NCBI GenBank assembly: GCA_964346545.1
Contig: CAYFVR010000074.1
Coordinates: 1 to 18,903 of the forward strand
Reading direction: 5' to 3'
DNA length: 18,903 nt
Source of the DNA: CAYFVR01 sp964346545
GTDB taxonomy: Bacteria; Desulfobacterota; Desulfobacteria; Desulfobacterales; Desulfococcaceae
The notes below the pieces were generated by a model. The model saw only the letters and a program-made list of their open reading frames with translations, ran no database searches and was not told the DNA's origin. This document shows positions 8,185-15,069 of this stretch, piece by piece; position 1 is the first letter of the stretch; each line of letters opens with the position of its first letter. The position numbers were made by a program, and so were the translations under genes.

Positions 8185-9873
8185 TTAAACGCCGAATGCG
8201 CAGTCGGGATAGACGCAGGTTTCGCAGTTTTTGCAAAACGCGCCGTGGCCCAGCCGGGCCAGGTCGGCCCGTCGCACGTCCAGCCCGGCCAGCAGCCGGG
8301 GCAGCAGCAGGTCGAAGCTGGTGGTGGGGTGGAACAGCCCGCAGGCCGGCACGCCGATCACCGGGATCTCGTCGATCCGGGCCAGCAGGGTCATGGCGCC
8401 GGGCAGGACCGCCGCGCCGTAGCGCAGGTCCACGCAGCCGGCGTCCAGCAGGCCCAGCCGGGTCACGTCGTCCGGGTCCACGGAAAGCCCCGCCGTGGTC
8501 ACCAGCAAATCCGCGCCGCCCGAGCGCAACGTCTGAATGCCTTCCGCGATGGCCTTGCGTTCGTCGGGGACGATGCAGGACGCCACCACCCGGCAGTCGA
8601 ACGTGGCGGCCTTCTCTCGGACGATGGGCACGAACCGGTCCTCCACCAGCCCCCGGAACACCTCGGTGCCGGTGACCAGCACCCCGATGTTGGCGCTTCG
8701 CATCTCCCGGACGGCGAACAGCGGCCCGTTTTCCAGCACGGCCATGGCGGTCTGGAAATCGCCCTCGGCCAGGTAGAGCGGTAGGGCCCGGGTTCCGGCC
8801 AACGGCTCCCCGGCCTTGACCACCGTGAAGGATTTCCGGGAGGCGCACATGACGCCCGGGGCCAGGTTGAAGGCGGTGAGCCGGTCCACGTCCGCGGTGA
8901 ACAGGCCGTCCCGGTCGGCCCGCAGGGTCACCTTGCCCTCCCGGGGCGGATCTTTGAATTGGAGCCCCTCGCCGGCCATGCCCTGGGCGAAGGCCCGGGC
9001 GGCGGTGTTTTCGTGGATCCAGCCGGGCCGGTCGTCTTCGCCCTCCGCCACGTAGACCCGGTTGCGGCCCATCTTTTGCAGGCGGCACACGTCGCCGGCG
9101 GCGATGGTCTGTCCGTGGACCACGGCGGGCCCCTTGGACGCGCCCGGGACGATTTCGGTCATGTCGTGGAGGGCGCGGCGTCCCACCGCCTCGGAAACCG
9201 GCACCACGTTCAGGCCGGGGCCGTCGGCGCCGGTTCGATCCGTTTCCGCCTCCCCGGCATAGGGCGCGTGGCCCTGGCAACCCCGGCAAATGCCGCCGTG
9301 GGCAACGGGGAAGGCTTCCTTGCAGACCGGGCAGGTGGCGATTTCCCCCTTGCTGGCCTTGACCAGGAGGGAAGGGGAGACCTGGACGGTTTCGATTTTG
9401 AACACGCCGGTTCCGGCGGCCCGAATTTCGCCGATCAGCCGGTCGAAATCCTGCTCCTTTTTGGGCTTGACCTTGTAGAACCAGTCGTAAAACTCCGGCC
9501 ATTTCGCCAGCGGCGCGGGGTCGATGGCCACCCGGACGCCGCCGCCCTCGAACTTGTCGAAGAGCGTCACGGCGTAGCGGCCCATGTCCACGATCTTCAT
9601 CCAGCCGTTGCCGATGGTGCAGGGGGTCAGCATCTGCACCACGTCGGGCAGGCAGCTTTTGGTCTCGCAGACCGCGTCGAACAAAATGCCCTGGGGCAGC
9701 CGCTCCATGGCGGCGGACACCATGGGGCCGCCGACCACCAGGCCGGGCGCCACGTGGCCGTGAAAGGCCTTGACCTGCCGAAGATAGGCGTCAAACGTGT
9801 AGGGGGTTCCCGCCGCGTCGCGGCACCAGGTTTCCTCCGGAGTTGGGGTCGGACAAATGGGAGTGATCGTCAT
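8185..9873 (-). CDS. FmdE domain-zinc ribbon-molybdopterin-binding fusion protein
   Basis: The 562-aa product has four parts. Residues about 25-175 are an FmdE-like domain (formylmethanofuran dehydrogenase subunit E family): AFHGHVAPGLVVGG at 36-49, CETKSC at 69-74, C85. Residues 181-199 form a zinc ribbon, CPVC...CRGC. Residues about 230-340 (HDMTEIVPGASKGPAVVHG) match the linker found in stand-alone molybdopterin-binding proteins. Residues about 390-540 are a MoeA/MogA-type molybdopterin-binding fold with TGTEV at 401-405 and TTAGLSVDPDDVTR at 459-472. The tail ends with C547-x2-C550-x2-C553-x4-C558, a possible extra metal site. It is not MoeA, since domains I and IV are absent. The setting suggests handling of molybdenum cofactor for the downstream Mo enzyme; this is inferred. 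The ATG at 9871-9873 has AAGGAAG ten bases upstream; a TTG three codons earlier would be too close to it. Confidence 0.85.
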   Translation of the reverse strand: MTITPICPTPTPEETWCRDAAGTPYTFDAYLRQVKAFHGHVAPGLVVGGPMVSAAMERLPQGILFDAVCETKSCLPDVVQMLTPCTIGNGWMKIVDMGRYAVTLFDKFEGGGVRVAIDPAPLAKWPEFYDWFYKVKPKKEQDFDRLIGEIRAAGTGVFKIETVQVSPSLLVKASKGEIATCPVCKEAFPVAHGGICRGCQGHAPYAGEAETDRTGADGPGLNVVPVSEAVGRRALHDMTEIVPGASKGPAVVHGQTIAAGDVCRLQKMGRNRVYVAEGEDDRPGWIHENTAARAFAQGMAGEGLQFKDPPREGKVTLRADRDGLFTADVDRLTAFNLAPGVMCASRKSFTVVKAGEPLAGTRALPLYLAEGDFQTAMAVLENGPLFAVREMRSANIGVLVTGTEVFRGLVEDRFVPIVREKAATFDCRVVASCIVPDERKAIAEGIQTLRSGGADLLVTTAGLSVDPDDVTRLGLLDAGCVDLRYGAAVLPGAMTLLARIDEIPVIGVPACGLFHPTTSFDLLLPRLLAGLDVRRADLARLGHGAFCKNCETCVYPDCAFGV

Positions 9874-9940
9874 GTGAATCAAACTTCCTTATGGCGAATC
9901 CCCGACGGCGAACATTCCGCCGGGGCGTGGGTTTCTCAAG

Positions 9941-10711
9941 CTACGATCGGGTCCGGGCGCTTTTGTCGAAGGATTGGACCCGGTTGGAAAGGAGCTTCGC
10001 GCAGGTGGGACAATAGCGATGCTCCTCCTTCACGTGGACGTGGGGATCGGTGCGCCGTTCGATGTAATCCAGAAATTTGGGCGTGGCGAAGCGCTTGCCG
10101 CAGCCCTCGCAGGTGCGCAGGGGGTGTTTGCCGATCGTCTCGTCGCGGATGAAAATGGTCCGAACGCCTTCCTCGTCGTTCATCTGGATGGCGTTGGTGG
10201 GGCAAATGTTGGCGCAGGTGCCGCAGCCGATGCAGCGGCCCGGCACGGGCGTCACGTATTTGGTTCCGTCCCGGCTTTCCATTTGCAGCGCCTCGGCCCC
10301 GACGATCTCCTTGCAGACGCGGATGCACAACCGACAGCGGATACAGCCGTCGGGCGGCGGCCCCAGGCCGACGCCGTATTCGTCGGCCATCATTCGCAGC
10401 GTCCGGGATTCCGGGGCCATCTGGAGCAGCGTTCGGAACGCTCGCGCCCGGGCCTGGTCCACCTTCTCCCCGGTGGTGCGCACCTCCAGCCCGTCCCGAA
10501 CTTTCAGAATGCAGGACAGCATGGTGTTGCGGCGGGCCTGGGCGCCGGTGATTTCCACCGCGCACAGGCGGCAGGAGCCGGAAGGTTTTAGCGCCGGGTG
10601 ATAGCAAAGGGTCGGAATGCGAATTCCGAGGGAACGGGCCGCCTGAAGCACGGTGGCGCCTTCCGGGACTCGGGTTTTTTGGCCGTCGATGGTGACTTGG
10701 AGGTCGCTCAT
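9941..10711 (-). CDS. NuoG/HoxU-like [2Fe-2S] and 2x[4Fe-4S] electron-transfer protein
   Basis: This is a 256-aa soluble protein. Residues 1-78 are a plant-type [2Fe-2S] domain with C36 (CYHP), C47, C50 and C67, spaced as in NuoG, HoxU and iron-hydrogenase N-termini. Residues 123-133 (C123, C126, C129, C133) and 160-170 (C160, C163, C166, C170) are two ferredoxin-type [4Fe-4S] motifs; each motif's fourth cysteine belongs to the other cluster. The His/Cys3 cluster motif typical between these domains in NuoG is not apparent. A C-terminal zinc-ribbon-like module follows: C201/C204 and C234/C237, with PKFLDYIERR between. It probably passes electrons between the FAD subunit and the Mo enzyme. It lies 24 bases after the CBS gene and 67 bases before the FmdE-fusion gene. 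The ATG at 10709-10711 has a GGAAGGCGGGA stretch upstream. Confidence 0.88.
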   Translation of the reverse strand: MSDLQVTIDGQKTRVPEGATVLQAARSLGIRIPTLCYHPALKPSGSCRLCAVEITGAQARRNTMLSCILKVRDGLEVRTTGEKVDQARARAFRTLLQMAPESRTLRMMADEYGVGLGPPPDGCIRCRLCIRVCKEIVGAEALQMESRDGTKYVTPVPGRCIGCGTCANICPTNAIQMNDEEGVRTIFIRDETIGKHPLRTCEGCGKRFATPKFLDYIERRTDPHVHVKEEHRYCPTCAKLLSNRVQSFDKSARTRS

Positions 10712-10735
10712 AGCCTGATATATTCCCGCCTTCCG

Positions 10736-11188
10736 TCAATCCAGACCGGCGTCCTGCAGGTCGGAGATGTATTCCTGAAGATAATGGATCTCGGCGGTGA
10801 GGGCGCCCACCTGCCGGCGTACCAGATCGCCCAGGGTCAACATGCCCACCAGCTCTTGGCCCTGGACGACCGGCAGGTGGCGGATGCCGGCCTGAATCAT
10901 CACCGCCATGGCGTCGGAGACCGGATCGTCGGCGCCCGCCACGATGAGCCGGGCGGTCATGGCTTCCCGCACCTGGATGTCCTCGAAGGCGCGATCTCGG
11001 CTCCGAAGGTGGCAACGCAGCACGTCGCGCTCCGCCAGAATGCCCGCGGGCCGTTCCGCGTCGGTCACGATGAGGGCCGAAACCCCCGTCCGATCCATTT
11101 CGCCGATGGCGGTTTCCAGGTCGGCGTCGGCGCCGATGGTGAAAATCCGGTTTCGGTTTTCGCTGTCGAGAAGTTCCTCAACCCGCAT
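10736..11188 (-). CDS. CBS-domain pair protein
   Basis: The 150-aa product is a single Bateman module: CBS 1 at about 8-65 (IFTIGADADLETAIGEM, then GVSALIVTD and GILAERDVLR) and CBS 2 at about 75-135 (MTARLIVAGADDPVSDAM, GIRHLPVVQG, LVGMLTLGDLV). A short helical tail (AEIHYLQEYISDLQ) follows. CBS pairs bind adenosyl ligands such as AMP, ATP, NAD or SAM and act as energy or redox sensors. Its place in a redox operon suggests it gates the complex or its transcription by nucleotide status; this is inference. The ATG at 11186-11188 is preceded by a GGAAAG site. Confidence 0.9.
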   Translation of the reverse strand: MRVEELLDSENRNRIFTIGADADLETAIGEMDRTGVSALIVTDAERPAGILAERDVLRCHLRSRDRAFEDIQVREAMTARLIVAGADDPVSDAMAVMIQAGIRHLPVVQGQELVGMLTLGDLVRRQVGALTAEIHYLQEYISDLQDAGLD

Positions 11189-11423
11189 GGTCGTCGCTTT
11201 CCGTGGATGAAAAAGGATTCAAAAAAAAGTCGGAGAACCCGGAAGAAAGAATCCGGGAGCCGGAAGGAGAGAATTCGGAATTTGGCAAACCGGGGAGGTT
11301 TTTTCCCGAGATCCGATGTCGAAATTGAACCTCCGGGGGCGTATGCGATACGCCCCTGCAACTTTCCGGAAAATCAACCGAATTGCGCCGAATTTCGGCT
11401 TCCGACTCCCGACTTCCACGTTC
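11189..11423. other. Intergenic spacer upstream of the CBS gene
   Basis: No gene is seen. It holds REP-like copy 2 (listed separately), and a 7-bp inverted repeat, GGAGGTT (11294-11300) with AACCTCC (11328-11334). It also has repetitive GGAAG/CCGGGAG purine-rich stretches (11226-11275) that are partly mirrored by TTCCGACTCCCGACTTCC near 11399-11416. It could hold an internal promoter for the second half of the operon, but no convincing -35/-10 or -24/-12 was found. Confidence 0.5.
11335..11357. repeat. REP-like palindromic element, copy 2
   Basis: GGGCGTATGCGATACGCCC (11337-11355) is identical to the core at 5860-5878. It is extended here by one G-C pair (11336/11356) and a possible G-T pair (11335/11357). 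The outer TTCGGCAA stem of copy 1 is not present immediately next to the core, although TTCGGC-like sequence occurs at about 11394-11399. Confidence 0.75.
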
Positions 11424-11627
11424 TCAGTCCTCCAGCGCCCGAAGGCAGTCCTGGGGGAATCGGTGGGTGCCCTTGTTTTCCAGGCTGACCTCCACCAGGG
11501 CGTCGGGGTCGTTGACCGAGGTGTCCGGATCGACCACGATGCCGTGCCGTCCGATGTACTCGTTCATGTAGTCCTGCCAGCTCTCGTCCGACGAGGGCTG
11601 GAACACTTCCACGCGCTGTCCTCTGCG
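11424..11627 (-). CDS. C-terminal 67 residues of a small protein, start lost in the assembly gap
   Basis: The visible residues begin RRGQRVEVFQPSSDESWQDY and end FPQDCLRALED at a TGA (11424-11426). The pattern, a GQRVEVF strand, then YIGRHGIVVDPD, then ALVEVSLEN and THRFPQDCL, looks like a small SH3/KOW-type barrel and could be nearly the whole protein; the fold is a guess from strand pattern. It is in a different frame from the FAD protein on the other side of the gap, so it is probably a separate gene. Function unknown. Its position inside the redox operon is its only context. Confidence 0.6.
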   Translation of the reverse strand, partial: RRGQRVEVFQPSSDESWQDYMNEYIGRHGIVVDPDTSVNDPDALVEVSLENKGTHRFPQDCLRALED

Positions 11628-11628
11628 G

Positions 11629-11728
11629 NNNNNNNNNNNNNNNNNNNNNNNNNNNNNNNNNNNNNNNNNNNNNNNNNNNNNNNNNNNNNNNNNNNNNNNN
11701 NNNNNNNNNNNNNNNNNNNNNNNNNNNN
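11629..11728. other. Assembly gap (100 N)
   Basis: Exactly 100 N separate the two sides. This is the conventional length for a gap of unknown size, so the true missing sequence could be shorter or much longer. The 3' end of the FAD oxidoreductase gene and the 5' end of the following small gene are hidden, and further operon genes could be as well. Confidence 0.98.
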
Positions 11729-13864
11729 GGCGGTCTTCTTGCGCAGGCAGGCGTCGCAGACGATGCGGTCGTCCACCATCTGGCCCACCGGCCGAACCCG
11801 TCGCCGTATATACTCCAGATACCGCCGCGGGCCCATCTCCACGCCGCACTCCTCGCAGTGCTCCAGCGGCTTGCGGTTGAGGATGGTGCCGCACAGGGAA
11901 AGCACCCGCTCTCCGTCCACGTCGGCGATCTGGATCGCGTTGTTGGGACAGTTGGTGGCGCAGGCGCCGCAGAGAATGCAGCGCTCCTCGGTGCGCCGGA
12001 AGTCGGTCTCCACCGGGTTGTCGAAGTTCATGTAGCCGAACTGAAGGGCGTCCACGCCCATCTTGTCCTTGCAGACCTCCACGCACTCGCCGCAGCGTCG
12101 GCAGATGTCGCAGCGCAGGCAGCGGCGGGCCTCCTCGCGAACCGCGTTTTCCGGATAGCCCAGCTCCACCTGCTGAAAGGTGGTGCGCCGGCGGTCCATG
12201 TTCAGCAGCGGCATTTCCGGCCGTTTGAGGATCATTTTGGTGGTGGCGGGCACCTCGATGTGGCTCACCCGGCGACGGCGCACCGGCACCGGCGGGGTTT
12301 TGGGCTGGGGCAGGCCGTGGAAATAGCGGTCGATGGCCTGGGCGGCCCGCTTGCCGCCGCCGATGGATTCCACCACGGTGGCCGGGCCGGTGACCGCGTC
12401 GCCGGCGGCGAAAATGCCGGGAACGGAGGTCTCCATGCTGACGGTGTTCACCTCGATGGTGTTTCGCCGGGTCCAATTCATTCCCTCCACCTCGGCCATG
12501 CACTCCTGGTCCACCCGCTGGCCGATGGAGCCGATCAGCACGTCGGCCTCCATGATGAATTCGCTGCCCTCGATGGGGCGGGGCGATTTCCGGTTGGAGC
12601 CTTCCACCGCCACCAGCTTGGCCCGCAGGCACTTGAGCCCGGTGGTTTTGCCCTCCCGGCCCACCAGCTCCACGGGCACGGTGAGGAAGTTGAAGTGGAT
12701 GCCCTCCTCCTCGGCCTGCTCCACCTCTTCCACGTCGGCGGGCATTTCGGCCCGGGTTCGCCGGTAGGCGACGGTCACCTCCCGGCTGCCCAGCCGCAGG
12801 GCCGTGCGGGCCGCGTCGATGGCCACGTTGCCGCCGCCCACCACCACCACCTTGTCGCCCGGCTTGCGGCGGTCGCCCAGGGCGGCGCGGCGCAGCAGCT
12901 CGATGGCGTCCAGGGTGCCGTAATCGTCCTCGCCGGGGATGTTGAGCTTGTAGGCCTTGTGGGCGCCGATGGCGAAGAAGAAGGCCTCGAAGCCCTCTTC
13001 TTTGAGGTCCGCCAGGGTCACGTCTTGGCCGAAGCGGGTGTTGAAGCGGAATTCCACGCCCAGGTCTTCCAGCATGCCCACTTCCCGGTCGATGACCTCC
13101 CGGGGCAGCCGGTAGCGGGGAATGCCCACCATGATCATGCCGCCCGCGGAGGGCAGGGCCTCCAGCACCCGAACCTGGTAGCCCTTGAGAGCCAGATAGT
13201 AGGCGCAGGTCATGCCGCCGGGGCCGGCCCCGATCACGCAGATTTTTTTGTCCTTGTCGGCCTCCTTGGGCGGATTGCCGTAGCGCCCCTCGGACATGGC
13301 CCGCTCGGCGGCGAAGGCCTTGAGGAATTTGATGGAGATGGGGGTGTCGATCCGTCCCCGCACGCACATGAACTCGCACGGGCGCGTGCAGACCAGGCCG
13401 CAGACCCAGGGGAACGGGTTGTCGCGCCGGATCACCTCGATGGCCTCGGCGTCCCGGCCCTGGCCGATGAGGGTGACGTAGGTGGGCACGTCGATGCCCG
13501 ACGGGCAGGCCATTTGGCAGGGGGCGGGGGCCAGCTTGCCGCAGTCGCCGGTGGCGCAGTTGTGGGTTTCCACGTGGCTCAGAAAGATTTCCCGATGTTC
13601 CGTCAGCGCCTGGGAGACCAGCCGGCCCGTTTCCGCGCCCCGTTCGTCGGGGCCGCCGGCCAGCAGGTCGGCATGTTCCTCGATGGCCGGAATGTGCTCT
13701 TCCCCGGCCCGGCCCCAGGCCACGTCGTCGAGAAGCTCTTTCAGCTCTTCGGCCAGCCGTCGGCTGCGGGGATGGCCGATGCGGCCGGCGGTGAGGGCGT
13801 CTTCCACCCGCGTCAACGTTCCGGCCACCGGGCATCCCTCGAAAGTACAGCTTTGGTCGCTCAT
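11729..13864 (-). CDS. NAD(P)H/FAD oxidoreductase of GltD/NfnB type with two C-terminal [4Fe-4S] sites (3' end in gap)
   Basis: 712 residues are visible. Residues 1-95 are an unfamiliar helical leader. Residues about 100-170 carry the GltD-type N-terminal cysteines C103, C108, C116, C120, C155, C159, C163 and C167. FAD binding is at VIGAGPGG (210-217) and NAD(P) binding at VVGGGNVAIDAA (341-352); GIFAAGDAV (483-491) is the second FAD contact. After about 570 come two ferredoxin motifs, C582/C585/C588 with C591/C594/C598 nearby, and C629/C632/C635/C639. A zinc-ribbon-like module then has C670/C673 and C703/C706. The family includes glutamate synthase small subunit and NfnB, which pass electrons between NAD(P)H and Fe-S partners. 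Here no glutamate synthase large subunit is present, so it is probably the pyridine-nucleotide entry point of the complex. The start has GGAGGAG upstream and lies 18 bases after the ferredoxin gene. Judging by the homologous module in the 9941-10711 gene, only a few residues are likely missing. Confidence 0.9.
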
Positions 13865-13882
13865 GATCGGCTCCTCCCGCCC

Positions 13883-14392
13883 TTATTCCTGATCCAGGGC
13901 GGCGACGTGCTGGGCGTGACGCTCCCGTCGGATCTGGGGCGCCTCTTCTCCCTTTTTAAAATGCAGACACTGGGTGGTGCAGGCGGTCACGCAGGCCGGC
14001 CGGAGCCCGTTGTCCACGCGGTCCATGCAGTAGTCGCATTTGACCACTTTGCCCATTTCCTGGTTCCACTGGGGTGCGCCCCAGGGGCAGGCGGAGATGC
14101 AGGTTTTGCAGCCGACGCAGAGGTTGTGGTCCACGAAGACGATGCCGTCCTTGGCCCGTTTCTGCATGGCGCCGGTGGGGCAGGCGGCCACGCACCAGGG
14201 ATTTTCGCAGTGAAAGCAGGGCATGAACACGTAGGTGGATTTGGGGATGTCGTTGACCCATTTGGGGCCCACGGGAATGACCTGGCCGAGGCGGGGGCCT
14301 TTGGGCAGCCCCTTGTTGACCTTGCACGCCACTTCGCAGGAATGGCAACCGATGCATTTTTTGGTGTCCTGGAAAAGAAAAAAGGTACTCAT
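13883..14392 (-). CDS. Four-cluster ferredoxin-type electron-transfer subunit (DmsB/HycB/CooF-like)
   Basis: The 169-aa product carries 16 cysteines in the four-[4Fe-4S] pattern of Mo-enzyme and hydrogenase beta subunits: C13/C16/C19/C23, C59/C62/C67/C71, C92/C95/C98/C102 and C119/C122/C134/C138. There is no signal peptide or membrane anchor, so it is cytoplasmic. Such subunits wire a Mo catalytic subunit to a redox partner; here it is the first gene of the operon and the Mo subunit the last. The ATG at 14390-14392 was chosen for GAGAGGAG just upstream and because the protein then begins directly with the conserved MSTFFLFQDTKKCIGCHSC; a longer frame exists upstream but lacks these supports. 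A sigma-54-like promoter lies about 150 bases upstream. Confidence 0.9.
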   Translation of the reverse strand: MSTFFLFQDTKKCIGCHSCEVACKVNKGLPKGPRLGQVIPVGPKWVNDIPKSTYVFMPCFHCENPWCVAACPTGAMQKRAKDGIVFVDHNLCVGCKTCISACPWGAPQWNQEMGKVVKCDYCMDRVDNGLRPACVTACTTQCLHFKKGEEAPQIRRERHAQHVAALDQE

Positions 14393-14540
14393 GCGCTCCT
14401 CTCCGCGGCCGGTTTCGGCCGTTGGCACTCGGCGGCACCCAAGGTCCCGCCGTTCGGGGGGTTGACGGTTCGACAAGCCGGGTTTCGGTGGCTCGGTCCC
14501 GATCCGGCCAAGGCGCGGCCGGCGAGTTTTGGTAAACTAA

Positions 14541-14556
14541 AGCAATAAATATGCCA
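14541..14556 (-). promoter_or_regulatory. Sigma-54-like promoter of the redox operon
   Basis: On the minus strand the sequence reads TGGCATATTTATTGCT: TGGCA at -24, a GG-to-GC spacing of 10 bases between the conserved pairs, and TTGCT at -12. It differs from TGGCAC-N5-TTGCT at one base (T for C). It lies about 150 bases upstream of the ferredoxin ATG, implying a leader of roughly 135 bases. No competing sigma-70 site was evident. Confidence 0.65.
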
Positions 14557-14953
14557 TTTTTTGTTTTGGCCGACTCCCGCGCATCGAAAACAATTTCATC
14601 GAGACATATCACAAATTTTTTCGGTTTCATAGGTCGGCCCCGTCTCCCATGACGGCGCCTCCCGACGGCCTCTCGGCGTCCGGCGGGTGCGGGAAAAGTG
14701 CAAGAAAAAAAATGCAGTGCCAATGAAAACTTTCACCGGGGCAAAAACCGGTTGATTTTTCGAAGAATTTGGGTTGTGCGCACAAAGAGCGCAATGTTTT
14801 TTTTGCACCTGGAAACCTCGATTTTCGCGGAACGAATCCCGGCGACGATATTGACGCGGCCGCCGGCCTTCCGGAACTACCCATTTGAATTTACATCGAA
14901 TCGTTCCGGGAGCGACCGATCTGCGGGCCATGGGTTTAGAGGTGATGAGCGAA
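14557..14953. promoter_or_regulatory. AT-rich divergent control region with palindrome and inverted A-tracts
   Basis: No gene is supported in this stretch. It contains a perfect 12-bp palindrome, TTGTGCGCACAA (14774-14785), 170 bases upstream of the plus-strand sigma-54 site. It also has an inverted pair, GTGCAAGAAAAAAAATGC (14698-14715) and GCAATGTTTTTTTTGCAC (14791-14808). Both are at distances usual for enhancer-binding sites of sigma-54 activators, and the A/T runs could aid DNA bending. Binding by any protein is inference. Confidence 0.5.
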
Positions 14954-14969
14954 TGGCACGGGGATTGCT
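14954..14969 (+). promoter_or_regulatory. Sigma-54 promoter of the TauE/SafE-histidine kinase operon
   Basis: TGGCACGGGGATTGCT matches the -24/-12 consensus TGGCACG-N4-TTGCW at every conserved position. Transcription should start near 14980, giving a leader of about 90 bases before the ATG at 15070. Confidence 0.85.
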
Positions 14970-15069
14970 AACGTTGGAATGATTCGATGGCAAAACGGGG
15001 CGCGTAAAAGGCCCTCGGCTTGGCAACCCTGTACCCTTGTTTTATATCATCCAATTTCTGGGAGGTAAA

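Noticed and set aside
11858..14548. 896-codon plus-strand open frame opposite the flavoprotein and ferredoxin genes
   Set aside because: It mirrors codon bias of the true minus-strand genes, spans two of them and their spacer, and has no recognisable domain.
14717..14722. GTGCCA as a second minus-strand sigma-54 -24 element
   Set aside because: The sequence at the required -12 spacing is an A-tract without the needed GC pair.
15037..15069. TTG start 11 codons upstream for the TauE/SafE protein
   Set aside because: There is no ribosome binding site upstream of it, whereas GGAGGT lies just before the ATG at 15070.
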